The position numbers and the translations under genes were made by a program. Positions 17,887 through 26,118 of a DNA stretch of 64,000 nt are shown here, one piece after another. The notes below the pieces were generated by a model that was not told the DNA's origin, did not search any database, and worked only from the letters and a program-made list of their open reading frames with translations. The stretch is from Gammaproteobacteria bacterium (GTDB lineage: Bacteria > Pseudomonadota > Gammaproteobacteria > Steroidobacterales > Foliamicaceae): NCBI GenBank assembly GCA_009838035.1, contig VXSK01000005.1:57105-121104 (forward strand), read 5' to 3'. Numbering within the stretch: position 1 is the stretch's first letter; every line of letters starts with the position of its first letter.

Positions 17887-19065
17887 ATGCATCGCCAACA
17901 AATCCGTTCCAACTCCCGTTCCGTTTTCGGGACCCTTCCAATTGCGGTAGTTCTCGCCTTTGCCGCGTATGGGCTTTCGCCGGCCCTCATGGCCCAACCG
18001 GCCGGAGCGGCGCCCGCCGAGGCGGCGACTCCGGACAGCATCGAGTGGCAGACCGACGAGATGCTCCCGTATTACGAGATACCGAACATCCCGGTATCGG
18101 CCGAGGCCTACTTCGCGCCGGACAGTTATCACCTGATCGCCCAGACCCGCGATCCCGACGCGGTACAGGGCGCAACCGGAAGACACGGCAACCTGACCTA
18201 CACCTACACGATCGAAGGCACCGAGATTACCCGCATCAACGACAAGGATCAGGACGCCTGCTCGTACTTCTTTCCCGATCAGCAGCGGGTGATTTTCACA
18301 TCCACCCGGGACAACCTGCATCTGCCGGTCGGAAACTGGTCGGATGAGGACGAGTATCCCACGGGCGGCGAACTCTATATTGCGAATGTCGACGGCAGCG
18401 ACCGCCGCCGGCTGACCCACAACGAGTGGTACGAAGCGGAAGTGGTCGTATCGCCCACCGGCGAGTGGATCGCTTTCGGCCGCAACATCGACGGCCGGCA
18501 GGACCTGTGGCGCATACGCCCTGACGGTACCGACGAGCAGCGCATCACGGACACCGACGACTGGCAGGAAGGCTCTCCGTATTTCATGCCCGACGGCGAG
18601 CACCTGATGTTCCGCTCCTGGCGCGACTCGGATTACAAGAGGATCAGGCCCACGCCCATGATCGTCATGACGATCAACATCGACGGTTCCAACTGGCGCG
18701 GCTACACCTTCGACGGGGACATGAACTGGGCGCCCAACCCGGCGCCGGACGGACGCCATTACGTTTTCGTGCGCGTTACGGAACAGGACGCCGGCCCGCT
18801 GGGTAACTGGGACATATTCCTCGGCGATCTGGCCGGTGGCGAACCCGTGCGTCTGACCACCTTTCCGGGATTCGACGGCTTGCCCGGCATGGCCCCGAAC
18901 GGAAAACTCCTGGCGTGGGCGCGGGCCAAGGCAGGAGGCTTCATGGCGGGAATCAAGACCCACATCATGGACGTGTCTTCGCTGGAAATCGGCCCCGAGA
19001 ACTACGAGCCGCTGAGCTCCGAATGGGGCCGGCCGATGTTCGACGACCCGCCGGCGGCGGAGTAG
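17887..19065 (+). CDS. Exported TolB-like beta-propeller protein
   Basis: A 392-residue protein with a signal peptide (hydrophobic run ending LMAQPAGA) and repeated WD40-like/PD40 blades. Examples are GGELYIANVDGSDRRRLT, DLWRIRPDGTDEQRITD and IFLGDLAGGEPVRLT, each with the D-G-(T/S)-x-x-(Q/R)-(I/L)-T pattern seen in TolB. It is probably a periplasmic binding or scaffold propeller. It is not TolB itself: the TolB N-terminal domain and the pal neighbourhood are missing. A gggggagg ribosome site precedes the ATG. No operon partner is evident. Confidence 0.78.
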   Translation: MHRQQIRSNSRSVFGTLPIAVVLAFAAYGLSPALMAQPAGAAPAEAATPDSIEWQTDEMLPYYEIPNIPVSAEAYFAPDSYHLIAQTRDPDAVQGATGRHGNLTYTYTIEGTEITRINDKDQDACSYFFPDQQRVIFTSTRDNLHLPVGNWSDEDEYPTGGELYIANVDGSDRRRLTHNEWYEAEVVVSPTGEWIAFGRNIDGRQDLWRIRPDGTDEQRITDTDDWQEGSPYFMPDGEHLMFRSWRDSDYKRIRPTPMIVMTINIDGSNWRGYTFDGDMNWAPNPAPDGRHYVFVRVTEQDAGPLGNWDIFLGDLAGGEPVRLTTFPGFDGLPGMAPNGKLLAWARAKAGGFMAGIKTHIMDVSSLEIGPENYEPLSSEWGRPMFDDPPAAE

Positions 19066-19228
19066 CAGTCTCAGTCCGATCGATAAGCAGGACGTTCCGC
19101 CGTCCGGCTTGACGCTTACACGGTCCTATGCAAATGCGCCGTGAGGCGCGGATGTCCAGTTGTAGCGGCCGGATTCCCCGGCGCTTGCACTCGTATATCA
19201 TCCCGGCGAAAGAAGGGGAGTGACTGCC

Positions 19229-20944
19229 GTGGATGTAATGAACTTCTTCAACGCCCTGAATGCCGTGATCTGGCACAACTGGATGCTGTACGCGGTACTG
19301 GGAACAGGTGTCCTGTTTACCATCTGGAGCGGCTTTTGCCAGTACCGCGCGCTGACCCATGGAGTGGCCATAACGCGCGGAAAATACGACGACAAGGACG
19401 ACCCCGGCGCCATTTCCCATTTCCAGGCGCTGTCCGCGGCCCTGTCCGCCACGGTCGGCCTCGGCAATATCGGCGGCGTGGCCCTGGCGATCAGCCTGGG
19501 TGGTCCGGGCGCCGTTTTCTGGATGTGGGTCGTGGGGTTGTGCGGCATGGCCGTCAAGCTCACCGAAGTGACGCTGACCATGTTGTATCGCAATACGGAC
19601 GACCCGCGGAATCCCCATGGTGGACCCATGATGGTAGTGGACCAGGGGGTTCCCGCACGCTGGCCGAAGCTGCGTCCCGCCGGGAAAGTGTTCGCGGTGA
19701 TTTTCAGCATTTCAGTGATCATTTCCGCGATAACCGGGGGCAACCTGTTCCAGGCATGGAACGTCGGCGACGTGACCGAGAGCTATTTCGGCGTCCCGGC
19801 CTGGATGTGCGGTCTCGCGCTGGCGGTCGCGGCGGGCCTGGTGATCATCGGGGGCATCCAGCGCATCGGGCAGGTTGCCTCGCGCCTGGTGCCGTTCATG
19901 GTGGTGCTCTACTTCTTCGGCTGCATCACGGTGCTGGGGCTGAGTTACGAACAGATTCCCGAATCGTTCGCGCTGATCTTCCGCGGCGCCTTCTCGTCGC
20001 TGGAAGGCACCGGCGCCTTCATCGGCGGCACGGCCGGCGCGGCGTTCATCTTCGGGATGAAGCGCGCGCTGTTCTCGAGCGAGGCCGGCCAGGGTTCCTC
20101 GCCGATCGCGCACTCGGCGGCGCGCACCGACGAGCCGGTGCGCGAAGGCATCGTTGCCGCGCTTGAGCCGTTCATCGACACGCTGGTCGTGTGCACGCTG
20201 ACCGCGTTGGTGATCCTGAGCACCGGGCAATGGAAGCGCGGTCCGGAAGCCGAATTCCCCGTTGCGCCTGACGTGGTCGCGGCCGAGACGGCCGGTTCCT
20301 GGACGATTGCGGAAACGGCGGCCCCGGAGCGTGCCGGTGGCGATTGGTCAGGCGGCGAGTCGGTGTTCATGGTGGCGGTAGCGGATTTCCGCCCGGACAC
20401 CGACAACAACCTCCACAAGTTGTCGGGCGAGATCGTGCTTGCCGGCGACGGGGAGGCGACGATCCGATGGCAGTCCATCGACAGCAAGGTGGCGCCGGTA
20501 TTGAGGGACGTCGGGGTATACGTGTCCTATGAGGGCGCGACCATGACCGCCCAGGCGCTGGATTCGGCTGTTCCCGGCCTCGGCAAGTGGCTGGTCAGCC
20601 TGGCCGTGTGGCTGTTCGCCTTCTCCACCATCATTTCCTGGAGCTACTACGCCGAGCAGGCGGTTTGGTTCTTGGGCGCGCGCAAGGTCGGAATCATGGT
20701 CTACAAGATCTGCTACTGCCTGCTGGCGCTGGTCGCCACGCTGGGATGGCTGCGCACGGACGCCGAACTCGATACCGTCACCACGCTTGGTACGGGATTG
20801 ATGCTGGTCGTGAACATGCCGATCATGTGGCTGTTCGGCTGGCAGGCGATGCGCGCCTACAAGGAGTACATCCGCAGGTTCACCAGCGGGCGTATGGACC
20901 GCGGCGAAGGCGCCCCGAAGCTGGAGGACCTGATCCGAGGCTGA
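19229..20944 (+). CDS. AGCS-family alanine/glycine:sodium symporter
   Basis: A 571-residue membrane transporter of the AGCS family. Hallmarks are SATVGLGNIGGVALAISLGGPGAVFWMW and GGTAGAAFIFGMKRALFSSEAGQGSSPIAHSAA. It imports alanine or glycine with sodium. Between two late helices it has an extra ~120-residue hydrophilic, beta-rich insertion (about residues 330-450) of unknown role, making it longer than the ~450-500 usual. GTG 19229 is preferred because gaaggggag lies eight bases before it; GTG 19220 overlaps that site. A palindromic element follows the stop. Confidence 0.9.
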   Translation: MDVMNFFNALNAVIWHNWMLYAVLGTGVLFTIWSGFCQYRALTHGVAITRGKYDDKDDPGAISHFQALSAALSATVGLGNIGGVALAISLGGPGAVFWMWVVGLCGMAVKLTEVTLTMLYRNTDDPRNPHGGPMMVVDQGVPARWPKLRPAGKVFAVIFSISVIISAITGGNLFQAWNVGDVTESYFGVPAWMCGLALAVAAGLVIIGGIQRIGQVASRLVPFMVVLYFFGCITVLGLSYEQIPESFALIFRGAFSSLEGTGAFIGGTAGAAFIFGMKRALFSSEAGQGSSPIAHSAARTDEPVREGIVAALEPFIDTLVVCTLTALVILSTGQWKRGPEAEFPVAPDVVAAETAGSWTIAETAAPERAGGDWSGGESVFMVAVADFRPDTDNNLHKLSGEIVLAGDGEATIRWQSIDSKVAPVLRDVGVYVSYEGATMTAQALDSAVPGLGKWLVSLAVWLFAFSTIISWSYYAEQAVWFLGARKVGIMVYKICYCLLALVATLGWLRTDAELDTVTTLGTGLMLVVNMPIMWLFGWQAMRAYKEYIRRFTSGRMDRGEGAPKLEDLIRG

Positions 20945-20964
20945 CCCGCCCTTCCTGCTTCCTC

Positions 20965-21064
20965 GCCCTTCGTTCGTCCCCCTCCTCGCTGGAGGCGCCA
21001 TCCTGGCTCGATTCTCGCAGTCCCTGCTCCAACGCTCCTGCGAGGAGGGGGACGAACGAAGGGC
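20965..21064 (+). repeat. Variable-stem palindromic element, copy 2 (type A)
   Basis: A 25-bp perfect inverted repeat (20965-20989 with 21040-21064) encloses a 50-nt centre. The central 48 nt match copy 1 at 45 positions. The arms differ from copy 1 at five positions, and every one is compensated in the opposite arm. It lies between the convergent AGCS and MFS genes. A fragment resembling the start of the left arm (20949-20964) precedes it. Confidence 0.9.
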
Positions 21065-21079
21065 TTCAGCTGGCGAAGG

Positions 21080-22270
21080 CTAGGCGCCGGCGCGGCGCAC
21101 GGCGCGCCTGAGGCTGCCGGCGCGGATGGCCACGCAGCCCAGCGTCAGCACGGAGAAACCCAGCACGCAATAGACCATGGGATAGGCCGAATCGGTAAGG
21201 ACCGATCCCACGAGCTGCATACCCAGGGCGCCGAATGCGTGCTGCAGGGCCGCGGTGATCGCGGAAGCGGTGCCGGCGTGCCGGCCGGCGCTGGTCAGCG
21301 AACCAGCCTGCGAATTGGGCATGAAGACGCCGGAGCCGAACGCCCATGGCGCCATGCCGATGAACAGTACGGTCAGGCTGGCGCCGAAGACATAAAGCAA
21401 TGCGAGCAGCAGGAAGGTCGTGACGGTGGTGATCGTCATGCCCAGCATCATCGAGCCGTTCACGCCCAGCCGCGGCCCGAGCCAGATGGAACTCATCGTG
21501 CCCAGGAAGTAGAAGGAGCTGAGCGCCATGGTCCAGACGCCGTAGGTGGAGGCGCTGTGTCCGAGCATAGTCTCTATGACGTGCGGCGCCCCGGCGCCGA
21601 AGCAGTAGTAGGCGCCCACAATCATGCCGGTGGCGAAGGAGTAGCGTAGAAAACGCGGGTTTGCGAGCAGGGTGCGGAAGGCCCGCCTGCCCCCGCCCGG
21701 GCGCGCGCCGTGCGTTTCCTCGATCCGCCAGAACAGGCCGATCAGCAGGATGAAGAAGACGGTCAGGAACACGAAAATGCTCCGCCAGCCCAGGGTGTCG
21801 GTCATGTAGCCGCTCAGGGCCGGCGCCACCATGGGCCCGATCATCATCGCCATGGTCAGGATGGCCAGCATCCGGGGCAGCCGTTTCTGGCCGAAGGCGT
21901 CCTTCAGCATGACCCGCGCCAGCGTGAGGCAGCCGGCCGCGCCCAGGCCCTGCATGCAGCGGCCCGCGATCAGGGTTTCGATGTTCGGGGCCAACATGCA
22001 GATCACGCTTCCCGCCCCCATCAGCAGCAGGGCGGCGAGCAGCGGCGGACGCCGCCCAAAGCGGTCGGCCAGCGGGCCGTAGATGAGCACCCCCGGAGCG
22101 ATCAGGAAGGTGGCCAGGGAAGTGGTGACCTGGACCATGGCGCGGGAAACCCCGAACTCGACTTCGAGCACCGGAAGGGCCGGGAACAGAATGGTCAGCG
22201 ACATGGGCCCGCTCATCGTGATGAGCGCCAGCACGAAGACCAGCATGCGTTCGGATCGCGTCAGCAGCAT
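21080..22270 (-). CDS. MFS drug-resistance transporter, Bcr/CflA type
   Basis: A 396-residue, 12-helix major facilitator. The motif A region is GPLADRFGRRPPLLAALLL and motif C-like residues are in MMIGPMVAPALSGYM, which together point to the 14-TMS-less Bcr/CflA group of multidrug efflux pumps. These export small toxic compounds using the proton gradient. It starts 48 bp downstream of the prs stop on the same strand and may be read through from prs. The substrate cannot be predicted. Confidence 0.88.
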   Translation of the reverse strand: MLLTRSERMLVFVLALITMSGPMSLTILFPALPVLEVEFGVSRAMVQVTTSLATFLIAPGVLIYGPLADRFGRRPPLLAALLLMGAGSVICMLAPNIETLIAGRCMQGLGAAGCLTLARVMLKDAFGQKRLPRMLAILTMAMMIGPMVAPALSGYMTDTLGWRSIFVFLTVFFILLIGLFWRIEETHGARPGGGRRAFRTLLANPRFLRYSFATGMIVGAYYCFGAGAPHVIETMLGHSASTYGVWTMALSSFYFLGTMSSIWLGPRLGVNGSMMLGMTITTVTTFLLLALLYVFGASLTVLFIGMAPWAFGSGVFMPNSQAGSLTSAGRHAGTASAITAALQHAFGALGMQLVGSVLTDSAYPMVYCVLGFSVLTLGCVAIRAGSLRRAVRRAGA

Positions 22271-22318
22271 GCGCGTAAGCCGGCGTTCGACCAGCGGCCG
22301 TGGACCGGTCGAGTGGGC

Positions 22319-23290
22319 CTAGTCCAGGTACAGGGAACTGACCGATTCATCCAGGCTGATTCTGCGCATGGTTTCGGCCAGTAATTCCGCGACGCTGAGC
22401 TGGCGTATCTTGCCGGAGGCGGCGGCTTCCTCGGTTAGCGGGATGGTGTCGGTGACTACGAGTTCGGTCAGGTCCGAACCGTTGATCCGCTCCAGCGCCT
22501 TTCCGCTGAGGACCGGGTGGGTGATATAGGCGACCACTTCCTTCGCCCCTTCGTCCAGCAGGCTGCCGGCCGCCTGACAGAGGGTGCCGGCGGTATCGAT
22601 CATGTCGTCGATCAGCACGCACACCTTGCCCCTGACCTCGCCGATGATGTTCATGGCTTCGGCAACGTTGGGCTTGGGCCTGCGCTTGTCGATGATGGCC
22701 AGGTCGGTATTGTCCAGCCGGCGCGCCAACGCCCGCGCGCGCACCACGCCGCCGACGTCCGGGGACACCACGACCACGTCCTCTTCCAGCCGCTTCCAGG
22801 CGTCGGCCAGCAGCACCGGGGAGGCGTAGACGTTGTCCACCGCGATCGAGAAGAAGCCCTGGATCTGGTCCGCGTGGAGGTCCACCGTCACCAGGTGGTC
22901 GATGCCGGCGGCGCAGACCATTTCCGCGACCGCCTTTGCCGAGATCGGCGCCCGCGTGGCCCTGGAGCGGCGGTCCTGCCGGGAATAGCCGAAGTACGGC
23001 ACGACGGCCGTGATCCTGTAGGCGGACGCGCGCCGGCAGGCGTCCGCGAGCAGGATCAGCTCCATGAGGTTGTCGTTGACCGGCGGACAGGTGGACTGCA
23101 CGATAAAGACGTCCCGCCCACGGATGTTGTCCAGCACCTCCACGCTGATCTCGCCGTCGCTGAAGCGCTGCACCTGCGCCCGGCCAAGGCGCACGCCCAG
23201 CGCCTTCGCTATCGCTTCGGCCAGCGATGGCGTGGCGTTGCCGGAAAGAATCGTGATTCGTGGAAGCTCTACGCTACGTTGTTCCGCCAT
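22319..23290 (-). CDS. prs: Ribose-phosphate pyrophosphokinase
   Basis: A 323-residue PRPP synthetase of class I. The N-terminal [15 protein letters not shown] and [10 protein letters not shown] are followed by [13 protein letters not shown], the catalytic [12 protein letters not shown] and the PRPP loop [15 protein letters not shown]. It makes PRPP from ribose 5-phosphate and ATP for nucleotide, histidine and tryptophan synthesis. Gene order with a tRNA-Gln directly upstream is the common gammaproteobacterial arrangement, though ispE and lolB do not follow here. The C-terminus is a little longer than usual. Confidence 0.97.
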   Translation of the reverse strand: MAEQRSVELPRITILSGNATPSLAEAIAKALGVRLGRAQVQRFSDGEISVEVLDNIRGRDVFIVQSTCPPVNDNLMELILLADACRRASAYRITAVVPYFGYSRQDRRSRATRAPISAKAVAEMVCAAGIDHLVTVDLHADQIQGFFSIAVDNVYASPVLLADAWKRLEEDVVVVSPDVGGVVRARALARRLDNTDLAIIDKRRPKPNVAEAMNIIGEVRGKVCVLIDDMIDTAGTLCQAAGSLLDEGAKEVVAYITHPVLSGKALERINGSDLTELVVTDTIPLTEEAAASGKIRQLSVAELLAETMRRISLDESVSSLYLD

Positions 23291-23319
23291 GAAGAATCTC
23301 GCCGTGACTGACCCCGGGT

Positions 23320-23394
23320 TGGCTGGGGCGGCAGGATTCGAACCTGCGATTCACGGGATCAAAACCCGTTGCCTTACCACTTGGCTACGCCCCA
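23320..23394 (-). tRNA. tRNA-Gln (UUG)
   Basis: A complete 75-nt cloverleaf on the minus strand with an encoded CCA end. The acceptor stem is TGGGGCG/CGCCCCA with discriminator G. The anticodon loop reads TTTTGAT, giving anticodon UUG. The T arm has GGTTCGAATCC. It lies 29 bp upstream of prs on the same strand, as in many gammaproteobacteria. Confidence 0.97.
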
Positions 23395-23505
23395 ATGCGC
23401 CAGGACATTTATTGTCTTGCCGCTCGCCCGCGGCTGTCAATGACATGCACGCATCGCCAGCGCGGCCTGTGATAAATTCACGGCGCGCGGGAGGCAAGCA
23501 GCCTG

Positions 23506-24078
23506 ATGATTGGAATTGGCGCTGGAAATACATGGCGAGCCTGCGCCGGGCTGGCCCTGCTCGCAAGCCTGGTCCTGGCCGTTCCCGCGCGGGCCCAGGT
23601 CACGGATGATGCCTACCGCGACTATTTCCTCTATGGCCCCTTCGGCGAAGTCTGCACGATGTGCGAAGTTGTCGTCCTGTGTCAGGCGGGTGAGAGTCTC
23701 CCGCGGGAAGACTTCGTGCCGCCCGAGGGAGATTTCACGCTGTACCACATACAGAAGCGCACTTTCTGGGCCCAGGTCGGAACCATTTGGGAGTGGTTTG
23801 TTTCCAACATCCGGCAGGATGTGCTTGCGGCCCGCGGGCACAAGCGGCCGGCGCATGTGTATCGCGTAACGGGAGGATCGTGGTCCGCCAGGGAGATTGT
23901 CGAGGCCCGCCTTGTGCTCGATCCCGGCGTGCTTGAGTTCGGCGATCGCAACATCGACCGCGTTACCCGTGCCTGGATCGGCGCGGATACGGATGCCGGT
24001 CTCGGTTTTTGCTCGCGCCTCCCCCTGTGGGATGCGCTGGAGAGTATCGAGGCCAGCGCGCCGGAGGCCGAGCGGTGA
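23506..24078 (+). CDS. Exported protein of unknown function with Cys cluster
   Basis: A 190-residue protein with a signal peptide (hydrophobic core LALLASLVLAV, cleavage near ARAQ). Directly after it comes a conserved-looking segment YFLYGPFGEVCTMCEVVVLC, with C-x2-C-x5-C, suggesting metal or disulfide chemistry. The rest is mixed alpha/beta with many Trp and acidic residues. No family recognised. Its stop overlaps the GTG start of a DoxX-like membrane protein (GTGA), so the two are translationally coupled and probably work together in the envelope. Confidence 0.7.
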   Translation: MIGIGAGNTWRACAGLALLASLVLAVPARAQVTDDAYRDYFLYGPFGEVCTMCEVVVLCQAGESLPREDFVPPEGDFTLYHIQKRTFWAQVGTIWEWFVSNIRQDVLAARGHKRPAHVYRVTGGSWSAREIVEARLVLDPGVLEFGDRNIDRVTRAWIGADTDAGLGFCSRLPLWDALESIEASAPEAER

Positions 24079-24596
24079 AACTGGCCGTCCGCGAGTTCCG
24101 GCGGATCTGGGAGTGGACGTGGATAAAAGCCCACCCGGTGCGGTTCGCCGGCATCCTGGTCCATCTGCTGCTGTTGCGAACCCCGTTTGCCCTCTTCTGG
24201 CTGATTGCGGGCTTAAACAAGATCGAGAACGACTGGCTGACCAGCGATTACCTGAGAGACGTCTTTCTGCACCGTTTGACGGAGATGCCGCCCGATGCGT
24301 TCGCGTCCCTGTTTCTGCAGAATTTCGCCATCCCGCTGTATGTGCTGGTGGCGTGGGTGATCACTCTCGGCGAGCTCTATTCGGCCATCGGGCTGCTTCT
24401 GGGAGTGACAACGCGCATCGCCGCGGGCGTGAGCCTCTTCATCCTTTGCGGCTTTGCGGTGGGCGGATACTACGACGCGTCGCTGATTCCGTTCTTCATT
24501 GTCGTCGCTATGTTCCTCTGGTGGCCGTCCGGCCTGTGGCTGGGAATCGACCGCCCGCTTGCGCAGCGATATCCCGGCAGCCGCTGGTTCCGCTAG
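24075..24596 (+). CDS. DoxX-like small membrane protein
   Basis: A 173-residue protein with four membrane helices. Helix 1 contains FALFWLIAGLNKIENDW, and a later GELYSAIGLLLGVTTRIAAG matches the conserved core of the DoxX family. Members are accessory subunits of quinone-linked oxidases or thiosulfate dehydrogenases. GTG 24075 is chosen because it overlaps the upstream stop. With the Cys-containing exported partner it may form a small redox module in the inner membrane. The specific reaction is unknown. Confidence 0.75.
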   Translation: MKLAVREFRRIWEWTWIKAHPVRFAGILVHLLLLRTPFALFWLIAGLNKIENDWLTSDYLRDVFLHRLTEMPPDAFASLFLQNFAIPLYVLVAWVITLGELYSAIGLLLGVTTRIAAGVSLFILCGFAVGGYYDASLIPFFIVVAMFLWWPSGLWLGIDRPLAQRYPGSRWFR

Positions 24597-24609
24597 GGAA
24601 ACTGAAGCC

Positions 24610-24685
<76 letters not shown>

Positions 24686-24753
24686 TTGGGAAAGTGCGCG
24701 GATTATAGCGTCGCGCCCGCGTTTGCGAATGTCCCGCGCGAGGCGCTGCGGAG

Positions 24754-25026
24754 TTATTCCGACGGTGGCCGATATCCTTCCGGTTTGCTGGATCCTCCGC
24801 CGAAAAAGAAGGACTCCATTTGCTCCTCCAGGAACTTTCGTGCGGCGGGCTCGATCGGGGTGAGGCGATACTCGTTGATCAGCATGGTCTGGTGGGACAA
24901 CCACTGCCGCCATGCCTGTTGCGAGACGTTCTCGAAGATGCGTTGCCCCAGCTCTCCCGGGTAGGGCGGACGCGGCAATCCTTCGGCTTCCGTGCCCAGG
25001 AGCACGCACTGTACGGTTCGGGTCAT
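24754..25026 (-). CDS. yggX: Probable Fe(2+)-trafficking protein YggX
   Basis: A 90-residue protein typical of Ygg[12 protein letters not shown] at the start (the conserved Cys7), then [27 protein letters not shown] and [14 protein letters not shown]. YggX helps protect iron-sulfur proteins from oxidation and is classically encoded next to mutY, as here. Start at ATG 25026; a TTG precedes it. It is 33 bp downstream of mutY, so the pair is likely co-transcribed. Confidence 0.95.
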   Translation of the reverse strand: MTRTVQCVLLGTEAEGLPRPPYPGELGQRIFENVSQQAWRQWLSHQTMLINEYRLTPIEPAARKFLEEQMESFFFGGGSSKPEGYRPPSE

Positions 25027-25059
25027 CAACGAGGATTGTGCAAAAGGCGCGCCGGCGCG

Positions 25060-26118
25060 TCAACGCGAACCGGTCGCCTCGACTTCCATCGATTCCACCA
25101 GGCGGCGAATGGGCGCCGGCATCCCGAGGGCTTGCGCGCCGTCATGCCAGCGCCATTGATCGCCTTCCATGATCTCGGCGGGCGGCGTGCTCACGGTCAG
25201 ATGGATCGGCTGAATCTCCAGTTCGAAGTGACTGAAGCTGTGCCGGACCGGCGTGAGTTCGGCTTGGCTTTGCGGTGAGCATCCGAGAACTCTGCTGCAC
25301 CAGTCCGGGGCGCTTTCCTCCTCCTGAAGAGTGGGCAGGCTCCACAACCCGGCCCAGATGCCCACTGGGGGCCGCCGGTACAGCAGCACGGCGCCGTCCG
25401 GTCGCTGCACCACGAGCATGGACCTGCGTTTGAGCGGGCGGTTCGCCTTGGGTTTGGACGCCGGGATTTCGGCAGTCAGGCCGTGCTTCCTTGCGCGGCA
25501 GTATTCGGCAAGCGGACACGCGTCGCAGCGGGGGTTGCGCCTGAGGCAAACCGTGGCGCCCAGATCCATGATCGCCTGCGTGTAGTCGCGCACCCTTTCC
25601 GACGGTGTATTGGTCTCGGCCAGGTTCCATAGCGCCCTGCTGACCGCGGCCTTGCCTGGCCAGTCCTCCACGGCGTGCACGCGGGCCAGAACGCGCCGCG
25701 CGTTGCCGTCCAGGATGGCCCTGCGCTGCCCGTGCGCCAGCGCAAGAATGGCGCCGGCCGTGGAGCGGCCTATGCCGGGCAGCGCCACGAGCGAGTCGAA
25801 ATCGCGGGGGACGTCGCCCCCGTGTTGCGCAACCACGACCCGCGCAGCCTTCAAAAGGTTGTGCGCGCGCTTGTAATAGCCCAGTCCCGCCCAGATCGCC
25901 AGAACATCGTCATCATCCGCAGCGGCCAGCGCCTGCACGTCCGGGAAGGAGGCCATGAAACGCTCGAAGTACGGCATCACGGTTTCCACGCGGGTCTGCT
26001 GAAGCATGATTTCCGACACCCAGATGCGGTAGGGGGTGCGGTGCTTCTGCCAGGGAAGATGCTTTCTTCCGTGCTTATCCCACCATGCCAGCAGTTGCGG
26101 CGCGATCATCCGCCGCAT
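25060..26118 (-). CDS. mutY: A/G-specific adenine DNA glycosylase
   Basis: A 352-residue MutY. The catalytic Glu is in SEIMLQQTRVETV (Glu36) and the HhH with catalytic Asp is LPGIGRSTAGAIL...LDGN (Asp137). The [4Fe-4S] ligands are Cys191, Cys198, Cys201 and Cys207. The C-terminal NUDIX-like domain (about 240-345) recognises 8-oxoG opposite A. The N-terminus overlaps the end of the upstream peptide-export ABC gene by 44 bases; even the later ATG at 26109 overlaps. The overlap suggests read-through from the export operon. Confidence 0.97.
   Translation of the reverse strand: MRRMIAPQLLAWWDKHGRKHLPWQKHRTPYRIWVSEIMLQQTRVETVMPYFERFMASFPDVQALAAADDDDVLAIWAGLGYYKRAHNLLKAARVVVAQHGGDVPRDFDSLVALPGIGRSTAGAILALAHGQRRAILDGNARRVLARVHAVEDWPGKAAVSRALWNLAETNTPSERVRDYTQAIMDLGATVCLRRNPRCDACPLAEYCRARKHGLTAEIPASKPKANRPLKRRSMLVVQRPDGAVLLYRRPPVGIWAGLWSLPTLQEEESAPDWCSRVLGCSPQSQAELTPVRHSFSHFELEIQPIHLTVSTPPAEIMEGDQWRWHDGAQALGMPAPIRRLVESMEVEATGSR

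Noticed and set aside
19066..19228. Possible glycine riboswitch upstream of the AGCS symporter
   Set aside because: The expected conserved riboswitch core was not found; only short hairpins (for example GCGCC/GGCGC near 19137) are present.
22517..23311. Open frame antisense to prs
   Set aside because: It covers a certain gene on the other strand, has His/Asp/Arg-rich composition typical of antisense frames in GC-rich DNA, and has no recognisable fold.
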